Below, piece by piece: positions 36,355 through 45,159 of a stretch of 64,000 nucleotides of DNA. A program made the position numbers and the translations under genes. The notes beneath the pieces were generated by a model that was not told the DNA's origin, ran no database searches, and saw only the letters and a list, made by a program, of their open reading frames with translations. Source of the DNA: Magnetovibrio sp. (GTDB lineage: Bacteria; Pseudomonadota; Alphaproteobacteria; Rhodospirillales_A; JABHCV01). Numbering within the stretch: the stretch's first letter is position 1; each line of letters opens with the position of its first letter. Where the stretch lies: the NCBI GenBank assembly GCA_002717285.1, contig PBDF01000007.1, positions 28,751 to 92,750 of the forward strand, given 5' to 3'.

Positions 36355-36726
36355 ATGTTCGATTCTATAACGATCCCTTTTGAGTCTGTTATGTTGTATA
36401 ATGTTGCAAAATTGAAGGATGGTGTGGATTTTGATGAAGTTGAACTCGCAATTGCTGAAATGTGTTCCCACGTTAAAGAAAGTTATTCAGACTTTATTGC
36501 CGGCCAAGTCTTTCAGTATGAGGGATTTATTTCAGAGGAAGGAACAGTTGGTGAACATGGGATTGAAGGCAACCATATTGCGATCGTCACTTATTGGAAA
36601 TCATTTGAGTCGCATGAAAAGAGCCACAAAAATGAAAAGTTCAAAACAGCTTTCTCAAATTTAATGTTGTACTGCAATGATACCAAAGAACTAGGATATA
36701 AACTATTATGGCAGGGAGAAAAATAG
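36355..36726 (+). CDS. Small ferredoxin-like-fold protein, unknown
   Basis: 123 residues. The layout (SVMLYNVAKLKDGVDFDEVE, HIAIVTYWKSFESHEKSHKN, FSNLMLYCNDTKELGYKLLW) resembles dimeric alpha/beta proteins of the antibiotic-biosynthesis-monooxygenase/Dabb type, where a Trp-x-Ser-x-Glu-x-His stretch is usual, but I cannot name the family. GGAGAG lies 6 bases upstream of the ATG, so the start is firm. It converges on the next gene with a terminator between. Confidence 0.7.
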   Translation: MFDSITIPFESVMLYNVAKLKDGVDFDEVELAIAEMCSHVKESYSDFIAGQVFQYEGFISEEGTVGEHGIEGNHIAIVTYWKSFESHEKSHKNEKFKTAFSNLMLYCNDTKELGYKLLWQGEK

Positions 36727-36892
36727 ATGCTTAGCGCTACCCAACCTTGGGGTGCGAGTGCATTATTAAAATAAGAAAGAACATTGACAACAAGGTGCTT
36801 GATCACTTGTGTAATTGTGAATATTCATTTTACTTTTTTTGTTCTTATTACTGAGGTTTAGGGAGTGGGTTTATAATGTTGCGATCTTACTT

Positions 36893-36938
36893 TCCCAACA
36901 TACTCAAGTTTATAGTAGAGTCTTGAACTATGTTGGGA
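36893..36938. terminator. Bidirectional hairpin between convergent genes
   Basis: Outer stem TCCCAACATA (36893-36902) with TATGTTGGGA (36929-36938), a perfect 10 bp, and an inner TCAAG/CTTGA stem. It lies between the stop at 36726 (+) and the stop at 36951 (-), the right place to end both transcripts. Confidence 0.7.
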
Positions 36939-36950
36939 TATTCAATTCAA

Positions 36951-37580
36951 TTATTTATGAAGTTTATCCTTATGTACATCAATCCAACATTCTTTGGACT
37001 GTTTAGTTAGAATTTCCATGCCTAAGTTACCCAAACTAACTTCATGGTATTTGATATCCGCCAATAATTTAAATTTATTCCAAAACGTTAAATGAAACTT
37101 TAGTTTTTCCACATCAAAAATCTCATCTGTTTCCAGCAATTCAAATCTGCATAAGCCAGTATCGTTAGTTGCGCCGTAAACAACATATTCGTTATTCAAA
37201 TTTAGAAGTTTTTCGGTATTTAATTCTGTTTCACCTATTGCAACATCTGTCAGAGCAATATTTGCAATTTTTTGCCCTTTTTCAAAAAAATCTTCTTTAC
37301 TCAATTTTGTTACATCCAATACAGAAAGAGTATTTGAGTTACAGAACACAACTGAAGAAATGTGAGAAATATTGTTCAACTCTTGCCAATTAGGTAGTTG
37401 GTATTTTTTTGGGACACCCATAGTTTCATTAATTTTTTTGTGATCGTTACTAAGCATGTAATCACCAAATGCATCAGCACCTTTACCTAACCAATATTTT
37501 GCCACTTTTTCTGGTATAGTTCCTATAGTGTGTTCTCCGCCATAAGGTCCTGCCGTCAAGTAATAGCTATATTTTGCCAT
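36951..37580 (-). CDS. Hypothetical protein, 209 residues
   Basis: Not recognised. It starts MAKYSYYLTAGPYGGEHTIG and has no signal peptide or membrane helix. Hydrophobic/charged alternation (SSVVFCNSNTLSVLDV, ISHISS, LNNEYVVYGATNDTG) suggests a soluble beta-rich protein; three Cys are scattered. The gene lies next to the tRNA-Arg, at the edge of an accessory region, which fits a mobile-element or phage-like cargo gene, but no motif proves it. Confidence 0.6.
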   Translation of the reverse strand: MAKYSYYLTAGPYGGEHTIGTIPEKVAKYWLGKGADAFGDYMLSNDHKKINETMGVPKKYQLPNWQELNNISHISSVVFCNSNTLSVLDVTKLSKEDFFEKGQKIANIALTDVAIGETELNTEKLLNLNNEYVVYGATNDTGLCRFELLETDEIFDVEKLKFHLTFWNKFKLLADIKYHEVSLGNLGMEILTKQSKECWIDVHKDKLHK

Positions 37581-37691
37581 TCGAAATTCCCTAAAATTTT
37601 TTATTCTATTTTATGTTTTAAATATGATGATTTTTTAAGAGCTGTAAGATATGTTATTGATAATATAAATTTATTTTTTTTCTTATGGCAA

Positions 37692-37768
37692 GGTCCCTTA
37701 GCTCAATTGGATAGAGTATCTGACTTCGAATCAGAGGGTTGGGGGTTCGAGTCCCTCAGGGACCACCA
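37692..37768 (+). tRNA. tRNA-Arg (anticodon TCG)
   Basis: A 74-nt cloverleaf with encoded CCA. Acceptor GGTCCCT (37692-37698) pairs with AGGGACC (37758-37764); D arm GCTC-AATTGGATA-GAGT; anticodon stem TCTGA/TCAGA with loop CTTCGAA, giving anticodon TCG (reads CGA, Arg); T arm GGGGG-TTCGAGT-CCCTC; discriminator A then CCA at 37766-37768. It marks the left edge of an accessory region. Confidence 0.96.
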
Positions 37769-38243
37769 AAGAAACCATATACGTAGCTGTTGTTTTTGCG
37801 AGGTCCTTTTTAAATATGCTAGAAGGGACACCAAAGAGGTAAAAAGGGTGTGCTAGAGGGAGTATATTTGTTCAATAACATCATATAAGTTTTTTATTTC
37901 TGGCGTCTCCCCCTTCTTGAATGCTCAAAGTGTGCAAAGTAAATTTCTATTTCCGTTTTTTTTATCTGAATATTGAAACTTCAAAAGAGCTTAATATTGA
38001 AGACGCTTAAAAAGGTTATTGCTGATAGAATATTAAGAATTTGATTTTTTTTATGTAATTTTAACAGGCTTACTGCACATAGGTTTTAAATGTTTGAATT
38101 GAGATTCTTTGAAGTGTACCGTTCGGGGGAATATCTTTCATAATTATTTGATGGAATTTTGATATCAGCTGGCCTTACAGTTGCTTCAGGTATATTAGGC
38201 TTCATAATTGCTTTTAATAGTGATAGCGTCATTTTGTTTGTTC
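37769..38243. other. tRNA-Arg downstream region, no confident gene
   Basis: It holds the sequence AGGGACACCAAAGA (37824-37837), equal to the tRNA 3' end plus flank (AGGGACCACCAAAGA, 37758-37772) with one C missing. The segment TTTTTAAA ... GGGACACCA ... TAAAAAGG (about 37808-37850) resembles the tRNA-flanking repeats near 51.4 and 57.8 kb. A 33-residue hydrophobic frame from TTG 38159 to 38260 (VASGILGFIIAFNS) is too short to call. The rest is AT-rich. Confidence 0.45.
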
Positions 38244-38310
38244 TTAAACTTACAGACTGATGAGCTCGATGAATTGCTCATCAGTCTGTAAGTTTAACTC
38301 TTGTAGAGTT
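38244..38310 (+). terminator. 22-bp perfect inverted repeat plus second hairpin
   Basis: Positions 38244-38265 and 38276-38297 are perfect reverse complements for 22 bp, with arms beginning TTAAACTTACAG and ending ATGAGC, around the 10-base loop TCGATGAATT. A second stem, AACTC/GAGTT (38296-38310), follows with TTT after it. Together they look like a strong terminator or a small hairpin RNA. The longest perfect repeat I found in the window. Confidence 0.65.
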
Positions 38311-38593
38311 TTTAAAAAATAAGTGGGCCTCATGGTAAATAGTAATGTTCTTTTTTTGAGGTACCTCAGGATGGAGCTCTATGAAGACAAAAAAATAGGA
38401 GCATAACCTTTTGAAAGTTTTATTTGTGGAACTGAGTAATTAGTAATGGTTTTGCTTATTTGTTATCACTCAAAAAATAACTTGTTTCATGTTGGATAAA
38501 GAAAAAATTTGCACCACGCTCTAACTATAGTGTTTATGTATTATTTTTAACCATTAGTTTTGATCAAACTAAGCTAATACGCGAGTAAACAAA

Positions 38594-38808
38594 ATGTTTT
38601 TGATTATCGGCTGGATTTTTATACTTTTTTGGAGCATTGCTGCAATCAAAATAGTTTGGGATTTTTTTTTCCCAAAGGGCCAGATGATAAAAGTTTAGAT
38701 CATATTATAGAGATCTGTGTTATAACCTTTCTTGCCTCATTTCCTTGGTTTTGTGGTGCTGTATTGTTCCTTGTGTTTTGGTGGTTGTCGTATTTTTTGA
38801 GTAGTTAA
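38594..38808 (+). pseudogene. Small two-helix membrane protein with T-run frameshift
   Basis: From ATG 38594 the frame gives MFLIIGWIFILFWSIAAIK then IVWDFFF and soon stops. One added T in the nine-T run (38662-38670) restores a continuous chain: ...FFFPKGPDDKSLDHIIEICV then TFLASFPWFCGAVLFLVFWW and LSYFLSS to TAA 38806-38808, about 71 residues with two membrane helices. The coherent second half makes a true gene likely. One base lost in a homopolymer may be a mutation, slippage or a sequencing error. Confidence 0.5.
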
Positions 38809-38855
38809 ATAAATACAGAAGATACTCAGGTTTTAACCCTTCAAGCCTCATTCTT

Positions 38856-39434
38856 CTAATGCTCCTTCAATGTTGAGGAGAGTTTTCTGTACATTTCCCC
38901 ATGAATTTCCAATAGAGACCTGATACTGTATGGGTCAAAACATTCTTCTGGGTCAGCGGATTTAACGTGTTGAAACTCGGGGTCTCGAACCCAACTCTGC
39001 ACAGAAGAAACACCTACCCCATAGGACAAGGCAATCGTTTCCAATGGAGCAGGATCTTTAATAAGACTAAGTTCAACACAATGTCTGTAGAACACCGCAT
39101 CCTCTATTAATTTTCTTTGTAGGGATCTTTTCTCAATGGTGCTAGTAGTTTCGGAAGTAGTCGGTTCTAAAAAATCATTTTTATGACCAGCAAGCACATC
39201 AGTGAACGCATTTTGTAGCCAAAGCAATAAATCCAAATCAATCGGCTCACCTTTTGGCTCGTCCGAACGCCATAATTGCGGAACGCTTTTAGCCCGTAGC
39301 CAAGTCACATGTTCATTAACAGCTTCTACAAATCCCTCCTGCAATTCTCTAATTAGTTTAGGGTCGTGTTTTTGTAATGAGTTTAGCCTAGTCATAGCTC
39401 GTCTAAACTTTTTTTTCCCTCGGTCATTACTCAT
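38856..39434 (-). CDS. Helix-turn-helix protein of unknown family, paralog 1
   Basis: 192 residues, soluble. It shares a family pattern with the protein at 42019-42612: DP-LI--(L/V)QEGF-EAV--H--WL near the start, WLQ-AF-DVL-G---FLEP-T in the middle, KLIEDAVFY--CVE--LIKD and then IA--YGV---SV--WV--PEF--VK--DP. The last block, ETIALSYGVGVSSVQSWVRD (about 136-155), reads as a helix-turn-helix, so DNA binding is likely. It lies on the opposite strand to its paralog, 2.6 kb away. I cannot assign a known family. Confidence 0.7.
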   Translation of the reverse strand: MSNDRGKKKFRRAMTRLNSLQKHDPKLIRELQEGFVEAVNEHVTWLRAKSVPQLWRSDEPKGEPIDLDLLLWLQNAFTDVLAGHKNDFLEPTTSETTSTIEKRSLQRKLIEDAVFYRHCVELSLIKDPAPLETIALSYGVGVSSVQSWVRDPEFQHVKSADPEECFDPYSIRSLLEIHGEMYRKLSSTLKEH

Positions 39435-39951
39435 GGCTGAATCCTGAACGCATATTAAATAGTTAACAATTGAGCAGTTTTTTGAACAAATCTATTTTCA
39501 AATTGAACAAAACTGACAAATCCCTCTTTTGATTTTGAGATGCTAATGACATGACTCAACTTGCCTAACTCAGATGGAAAGACTAGATTACAATTTTTAC
39601 ATCGTAAAGCACTTGTTCATTGATCAAAGGTTAAGAGTATGAGAGGCGCAAAATGCGCTCTATCTTTTAACCGCTCTTCAATTTATTAGCCAAAGTGCCC
39701 AAACAATAATGAACATTATATAGAATATATATCGCACGTTGTTTCTTTGCATTTATATAGATTGGTATCTAAAAATATTGTTTGTAATGATATTCGGAGT
39801 GATTTGCATTCATTGGTTGTAACATTGCAAGTGCACCGAATTAAGTTTTATCTTTCAATGTTCATCAAAAATCTTCGAGTTCTTTCTATATTATGTTAAG
39901 ACTTTTTCTCGTTTTGTTCAAAGTCACTTGATGACAAACCCTTTCTATTAA
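39435..39951. other. Gene-free 517-bp stretch
   Basis: Upstream of paralog 1 and downstream of the DUF4396 gene, both minus strand. AT-rich with stops in all frames. No RNA gene recognised. It probably contains the paralog 1 promoter. Confidence 0.4.
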
Positions 39952-40371
39952 TTAATGGCAACTTTTCCCAAGGACTTGGAGTCGCCAATAATTGTATGGA
40001 AGAGGAGTTACAAAACCAACAATCAACATGATTGGAATGACCCACCACGTCAAAACTGCCCCACCAGTAAAAATTACGTCTGTCAAATTCATGGCAGTTT
40101 CCATTGCAACCATTGAAATGAAGGACATCCCAGTTGCTGTTTTAAAAGCGTTCCTTAAACCCATTTGTTTGCTTAATATAAAAGTTTCCAAAAGAATTGA
40201 AGTAATTAAGCCATTTGCCATTGCGAGTATCATTATTGCAAAGACTGGCCAAATAATTCCCATAAATTGAAAGTAAGCGATTGTCCCAAAGTCGCCAATT
40301 GAGCAACCTAAAAGACACCACAATGTATTTTTTGAAGCGACTATCCATGTTTTTTTACAATTCCAAGTCAT
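39952..40371 (-). CDS. DUF4396-like membrane protein
   Basis: 139 residues with about four membrane helices. The start SKNTLWCLLGCSIGDFGTIA and the later METAMNLTDVIFTGG, FVTPLPYNYWRLQVLGKSCH fit the DUF4396 pattern as I know it (short membrane proteins with a conserved GCxIGD/E near the start, often beside metal or copper genes). Function unknown. It follows the Cys-His-Asp protein gene by 55 bp on the same strand, so they may be cotranscribed. Confidence 0.65.
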   Translation of the reverse strand: MTWNCKKTWIVASKNTLWCLLGCSIGDFGTIAYFQFMGIIWPVFAIMILAMANGLITSILLETFILSKQMGLRNAFKTATGMSFISMVAMETAMNLTDVIFTGGAVLTWWVIPIMLIVGFVTPLPYNYWRLQVLGKSCH

Positions 40372-40426
40372 AGTTTTTTTTCAGTAAGACAGGCATTCAT
40401 TAAAGGGGTTTTAAATTATTCTAAAA

Positions 40427-41044
40427 TCAGGCATTTTTATTTTGTCTTTCCATTACCTTGAGTTTGGTCTTAAAGCCAAAATCTCTATATATAGAAAGTA
40501 AATCTGTAGTCCATCGTTTTGAATTTGGTTGGATTTTTTGGATTAAGGAAAAAAACTTTGAGTCTGGCATCTCACCCGATCCGAAATACCCGCTTGGTAT
40601 TCCAGTTTTATAAACACTCTGTCGTTTTTTGCAATTCTCAAACTGATCAAAAGTAAGGTCATATATTTTTTGTGAGAGTTTATCTCTTAACCACCAGTGG
40701 CCTTCACCTTCTGAATCCACTCCTCTCATTGGCTCTAGGTTGTTTGTATCTATCAAATACAACAAGACAAAAGTAGCCGGTACACAAAAACCAAAGAAAG
40801 GGTTTTTCCAACGAGGGTGATTATTAGGATATTTATTTTTTATCTCTTCAGAGAGGAGATCGTGAGTTAAATTTAATCTGATTAGCTTTGATACTTTATT
40901 TATCTGGTAAGGTGTATATTGGTGTCTCTCAAACTCCAGTACATCATATTTTCCTGCTAATCCTTCCAGATCATTACTTTTACGGAAGATTAGGTGATTT
41001 CCATTAATGATAGTCATCCATCTATTATGCTGAGATTTAGTCAT
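40427..41044 (-). CDS. Putative papain-fold (YunG-like) protein with Cys-His-Asp set
   Basis: 205 residues, soluble. Three motifs are arranged as in papain-like folds: Cys in FFGFCVPATFVLLYLID, His in EGEGHWWLRDKL, and Asp in IYDLTFDQFENC. The C-V-P-A-T helix, H-W-W strand and YDLT strand match small YunG-type proteins, whose activity is mostly unproven (peptidase, amidase or inactive). The rest is rich in Lys and aromatic residues. It lies between paralogous HTH genes in the accessory region. Activity is inference from motif order. Confidence 0.55.
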   Translation of the reverse strand: MTKSQHNRWMTIINGNHLIFRKSNDLEGLAGKYDVLEFERHQYTPYQINKVSKLIRLNLTHDLLSEEIKNKYPNNHPRWKNPFFGFCVPATFVLLYLIDTNNLEPMRGVDSEGEGHWWLRDKLSQKIYDLTFDQFENCKKRQSVYKTGIPSGYFGSGEMPDSKFFSLIQKIQPNSKRWTTDLLSIYRDFGFKTKLKVMERQNKNA

Positions 41045-41174
41045 AAGTAAGCATCCGTGACTTTACAAAAATAAGAATATGTTGAAGTTGTAAGAGGGCT
41101 TAATGTCTAAACTCGTTGCCTCTGAGTGTGTTTTGAATTTAATTTTAAGTTAGATTTTGAACAGAAAGCACACC

Positions 41175-41597
41175 CTAATTTTTTTTCACTTCTGCATACT
41201 TAGTTTTATCACTGTCGTCAGTTTGGTAACTATAAGTTTTTATTGGTTTATATCGAACTGTCAAAACCGCAATTGCGAGTATTAAGATAGCTCCAGCTTC
41301 AAAAAGTAGAAAAGACATGTCCATATCTTTGCCTTGTAGAATTATCAAACGTGCAATAGCTGTCATTGCAATGAAAATTGGTAGTGTGATTGGAATCTTA
41401 TTGCTAACAAAAAATATGCCAATCATTCCAAGTACCTCAGTATAAATGAATAGCAATAGAAGATCAGCAAGCTGTACAGACATTTTTCTGTAAATCTCTG
41501 CAACCTCCTCACAGGTAGCCAATAGTGTAAGGATGGCAATAATTACGAGGAGACATTTTTCTGTGACTTTAATGAGCTTAGCAATAGTTGTTTCCAT
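41175..41597 (-). CDS. PsiE-family membrane protein
   Basis: 140 residues, four membrane helices, with the phosphate-starvation-inducible PsiE pattern: CLLVIIAILTLLATCEEV, LADLLLLFIYTEVLGMIGIFF, PITLPIFIAMTAIARLIILQ and AILILAIAVLTVRY, ending in a charged tail. PsiE is induced by low phosphate in E. coli; its role is unknown. No Pho box was identified. It is 130 bp upstream of the Cys-His-Asp gene. Confidence 0.85.
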   Translation of the reverse strand: METTIAKLIKVTEKCLLVIIAILTLLATCEEVAEIYRKMSVQLADLLLLFIYTEVLGMIGIFFVSNKIPITLPIFIAMTAIARLIILQGKDMDMSFLLFEAGAILILAIAVLTVRYKPIKTYSYQTDDSDKTKYAEVKKN

Positions 41598-42018
41598 AAC
41601 TACACCCTTCAGATTTTAGTTAAAGGATTTTGAATTAGCAGCAACCACAGCTTTTCTTTTTTTGCGAGATGCTATTTTTGCGAGTTTTTCTATTCCTAAA
41701 ACGTTCTAATTGAGTTGTACTAGTTTCCGCTTCCAATGCCGACTTTTAATTTTATCATCAAGAATTTTTATATTATCTACATTAGATGATATGCGTACTT
41801 AACTTGGAAAATCAACCCTGAGTATACAGATGCAAATTGCAGTTTTGCATTTATCAGTAACTAATTTACCAGTTCCGACCAATCAAGAATTTGTAATTAA
41901 TATTAGCTATAGTTGAAAACACAAATAAAAAGACTAAATGACTACATCCAATTATTTTTTGAGGCATACCAAAAAGTATAACTATTCGAGTGTCAATTTA
42001 ATATATAATGAGGTCGTA
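41598..42018. other. Divergent spacer, PsiE / paralog 2
   Basis: 421 bp between the divergent PsiE and paralog 2 genes, holding both promoters. AT-rich. An upstream in-frame extension of paralog 2 (from 41938) is not favoured. Confidence 0.4.
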
Positions 42019-42612
42019 ATGACAAATAAACCTGATGATAACCCATATTTTCGAGGAACTAAGAAATGGAATTGGGCAATGGGTATAATGCGAGACACAT
42101 TGGAATATGATGACCCTCATCTAATCCAAAAAGTGCAAGAAGGTTTTTGTGAGGCGGTTGATGATCATAATGCTTGGCTTGGGTCTGACTCTGAAGGGAG
42201 GCAAATCGATCCTGACATGCTGGACTGGCTGCAATATGCGTTTAAAGATGTGCTAAGTGGCAGTAGAAGCAAGTTTCTAGAACCACAAACAACCAATCGA
42301 CAAAGACTGAAGAAAACAGCTCATCAAAAAAAACTAATTGAGGATGCAGTATTTTACATTTATTGCGTTGAGCATGGGCTTATTAAGGACCAAGAGCCAG
42401 TAAAGAAGATTGCTGATTTGTATGGTGTAAGTAAGCGTTCTGTTCATGCATGGGTTAAATCTCCAGAGTTTGAAGATGTCAAACGCCGAGACCCTCATCA
42501 ATATTGGCCTACAGGCGGGCGTCTCGATCCAGTCATTGCTATAAGTTCATTGGAAAGTCATGGTTTGATGTATTTAAGACTCTACTCGCCTTTGAAAAAT
42601 CAGAATGTTTAA
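42019..42612 (+). CDS. Helix-turn-helix protein of unknown family, paralog 2
   Basis: About 197 residues. Start ATG 42019 is favoured by GAGG 6 bases upstream; the frame is open 27 codons further. It shares the family blocks with the protein at 38856-39434: DPHLIQKVQEGFCEAVDDHN, LDWLQYAFKDVLSG followed by FLEPQTT, KKLIEDAVFYIYCVEHGLIK, and the helix-turn-helix KKIADLYGVSKRSVHAWVKS with PEFEDVKRRDP after it. No family is recognised. The two paralogs face away from the genes between them in opposite directions, so they bracket a 2.6-kb block. Confidence 0.7.
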   Translation: MTNKPDDNPYFRGTKKWNWAMGIMRDTLEYDDPHLIQKVQEGFCEAVDDHNAWLGSDSEGRQIDPDMLDWLQYAFKDVLSGSRSKFLEPQTTNRQRLKKTAHQKKLIEDAVFYIYCVEHGLIKDQEPVKKIADLYGVSKRSVHAWVKSPEFEDVKRRDPHQYWPTGGRLDPVIAISSLESHGLMYLRLYSPLKNQNV

Positions 42613-42774
42613 TTCAGGCGCAGTCAATCGAAACTTTCTTTAATCAAGACTATTATTTGCCCTGAGGGTGTTTTATTGGAAGCCATATTGTTGGTTTGAA
42701 GCTAGATAGACCTTTATTTTTTAAACAGATTCAACGAGTTAGATTTAAGGCATGATCAAAAACACCGAGTTTTT

Positions 42775-43932
42775 CTACGTTTTGCCAAGAAACAAATTTT
42801 TAATCTTGCGCAGTCCCCTGTTTTGCTTAACCTTAGGACCAGGATAACGGGGAAGTTCAATTGCCTCAATCATATTGCCTTTTCTTAGAGCTAAACGAGG
42901 CTCGGAATGCTGTTTAAAAACAAATTTAGCATTATTCTCGAAAAGGGCTGCTTCGCCAATCTTATCCATTCCTTCACCAACAAGATATGTTGGATAAACA
43001 TGTTGTGCATTTTCCATACAGATGCTGCACATGTCATTAGAATATCGCATGTGCTGTAAATCCATGTGTGGTATATCAACAAAACTTGGAGCAACAACGT
43101 AGGCATTATCATAAGTGTAATTACAAAGTTGTACTGAGCCGTCGATGTTTATAGTCATATGTGTTTTGCGCAAATCACAGTCCTGATCCTTAAAAGGAAG
43201 TGCTGCTTGGGTTGCTTTGAATGGGTCAACAGCTAGCATGCTGATTGTTTCTAAATCTGCGTCAGTTGCTTTTCCATTAATGTATGCCAGAGATTTTTCA
43301 AGAGGGGTATAAAAGGCCCAGACTGGATCCAGAGTAAACTTTAACTCGTCGCATAGCTTCATCATCATCAACAAGTCATCACCGGCATTGTGTTTGTAAA
43401 CGTGATAGAGAACTTGTACTTCAGTTTTACTTTTATACTGATCAATCAAGTGTCGAAGACGATACATGTTGGCTTTGACTACCTTGATGTCTCCACGTTT
43501 GTGGGTTTTAGAATAGTTTTCCTGATAATATCCTGAAACGGAGACACGGAACATTTGTGGATCAGCCTTAATAACTTCTTTAAGATTTTTATCTAAATTA
43601 AGGTTACTAGAAACGCCACAAACATATCCAGCTTCCTTTGTCAAAGTAATAAATTCAGCTACTTTTGGGTTCAGCAAAGGCTCACCCCAAGTATGAAGAT
43701 GGACTTCAGTACGGTCGGAAACGTCATCAGATTTAATTTTTTCTAATATTTGCTTGAATAGGGAGAGTTTCATAAACCCAGTCGGATTGGGACCTGAGTT
43801 GAATTCTGTATCAAGAAAATTTCCAGTTGCACATGTAGGGCAACGCAAGTTGCATGTGCCCACGATTTCAACCCAGTAAATAAATACCTTGTTTCTTTTA
43901 TGTGATTCAGGTTTGTGCATGTACTTTCCCAT
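42775..43932 (-). CDS. Radical SAM protein with SPASM-like C-terminus
   Basis: Radical SAM enzyme of unknown substrate. The cluster motif is CNLRCPTC (27-34), followed by the barrel (HLHTWGEPLLNPKVAEFI, GVSSNLN). The C-terminal part has further cysteines (DCDLRKTHM, INIDGSVQLCNYTYD, NDMCSICMENAQ), fitting a SPASM/twitch auxiliary cluster domain. Such proteins modify peptides or sugars. 385 residues; an internal ATG at codon 5 is an alternative start. It is followed upstream by an FkbM methyltransferase on the same strand. Confidence 0.85.
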   Translation of the reverse strand: MGKYMHKPESHKRNKVFIYWVEIVGTCNLRCPTCATGNFLDTEFNSGPNPTGFMKLSLFKQILEKIKSDDVSDRTEVHLHTWGEPLLNPKVAEFITLTKEAGYVCGVSSNLNLDKNLKEVIKADPQMFRVSVSGYYQENYSKTHKRGDIKVVKANMYRLRHLIDQYKSKTEVQVLYHVYKHNAGDDLLMMMKLCDELKFTLDPVWAFYTPLEKSLAYINGKATDADLETISMLAVDPFKATQAALPFKDQDCDLRKTHMTINIDGSVQLCNYTYDNAYVVAPSFVDIPHMDLQHMRYSNDMCSICMENAQHVYPTYLVGEGMDKIGEAALFENNAKFVFKQHSEPRLALRKGNMIEAIELPRYPGPKVKQNRGLRKIKNLFLGKT

Positions 43933-44077
43933 CTCTTCTCAAATTATAATGAGAAAATGTTTTAAGGAGTAGAGAAAAACTTCTTCCATATGTTCTTTTT
44001 TCCACATTCGCTCAATATTCTCACTTATGTGAATGAGGACTTAAATGCTATCATTTTCTGGATTTCGCTAGTTGGTG

Positions 44078-44890
44078 TTAACAACGACTGAAGATTACGT
44101 TACCGTCAGCGCTAAGTTTCTTTTGCTCTACTAAACCATAATTTTTTAAAAAACCACTCATACGCTGGCTATTTGCAGCATCACGGTCTATCATTTCTAC
44201 TAGAATTGAATGAACGTTTTTGTCTTTAAGTGTTTCTGTGGCTCCGTACAATATTTCTTCTTCGGCTCCATCCACATCTATTTTTAAATACGTTGGAGCA
44301 GGTAATTGAAAAATTTTGCGAAAATCATCGATTGAAAAGCTAAGAACAGTCTCCAAATTTCTGTAGACATTTTCTTTACTAGGCGTTGATCCCAAATCAC
44401 CAAAATTATGCATGGCAGCGCCGGCCTCTGTTGAACTCAGATAAAGTTTCTCTAGTTTGCTTTTGTTGAAGAAACCCATACATAAGCCGACAATTTTTTT
44501 ATCAAGAGAATTAGCGTGAATGTTGGTGTATAGAGCAGAATGAGACGATGCACCCGGTTCATAGGCATAGACACTTACATCTCCTCTTAATGCTGCATAA
44601 AGCGAGTATATTCCTGTGTTAGCTCCAATATCCCAAAATGTGCAAGGCCCTTTAAAGTTGTCTATCCAATTAATCGTAGATGGTTCATGCTCCAAGAAAT
44701 GGTGTGCATAATGAACCTCTCTGCGATTATTGCAGACTAGTATAATTGAACCTCTCTTGGTTTTAATTGAATGACGTTCTGTGAGCTTTTCACGTAAAAT
44801 GAGTCGATTTCTCTCTGCACGTTCAGGACTTTGTATGTTTGTCAGAGCTGATATAGAGGAGGTCAAAAATTTTACTAGAGTTTTACTCAT
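44078..44890 (-). CDS. FkbM family SAM-dependent methyltransferase
   Basis: 270 residues. The SAM site is CTFWDIGANTGIYSLYAA with the acidic VYAYEPGASSHSAL strand, and the FkbM signature APTYLKIDVDGAEEEILYGA follows. FkbM enzymes O-methylate sugars, lipids or natural products. It lies 145 bp upstream of the radical SAM gene, same strand; together they could act on a surface glycan, but no glycosyltransferase is near. Confidence 0.9.
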   Translation of the reverse strand: MSKTLVKFLTSSISALTNIQSPERAERNRLILREKLTERHSIKTKRGSIILVCNNRREVHYAHHFLEHEPSTINWIDNFKGPCTFWDIGANTGIYSLYAALRGDVSVYAYEPGASSHSALYTNIHANSLDKKIVGLCMGFFNKSKLEKLYLSSTEAGAAMHNFGDLGSTPSKENVYRNLETVLSFSIDDFRKIFQLPAPTYLKIDVDGAEEEILYGATETLKDKNVHSILVEMIDRDAANSQRMSGFLKNYGLVEQKKLSADGNVIFSRC

Positions 44891-45159
44891 TATATTCTCT
44901 CAAATTTTTTTGTTTAACAAGAATGCTATGCATATTTTTTGTGTCGAAACCTAGACTCTATTTTCTGTATATAGACTCATTTTTATCAATACATTATTCT
45001 TGTCTAGCAAAAATAAAAATTTTATCCTAATCAACTATTGAAATTCACGAGACAGCTACAGTTAATAAGTGAAATAACTGTTACATTTGAGAGTTTATAT
45101 AATAAGCACTCAGGATACACATTACGAAAAATAATAAGAACCACGAGGATAGATGCCCC

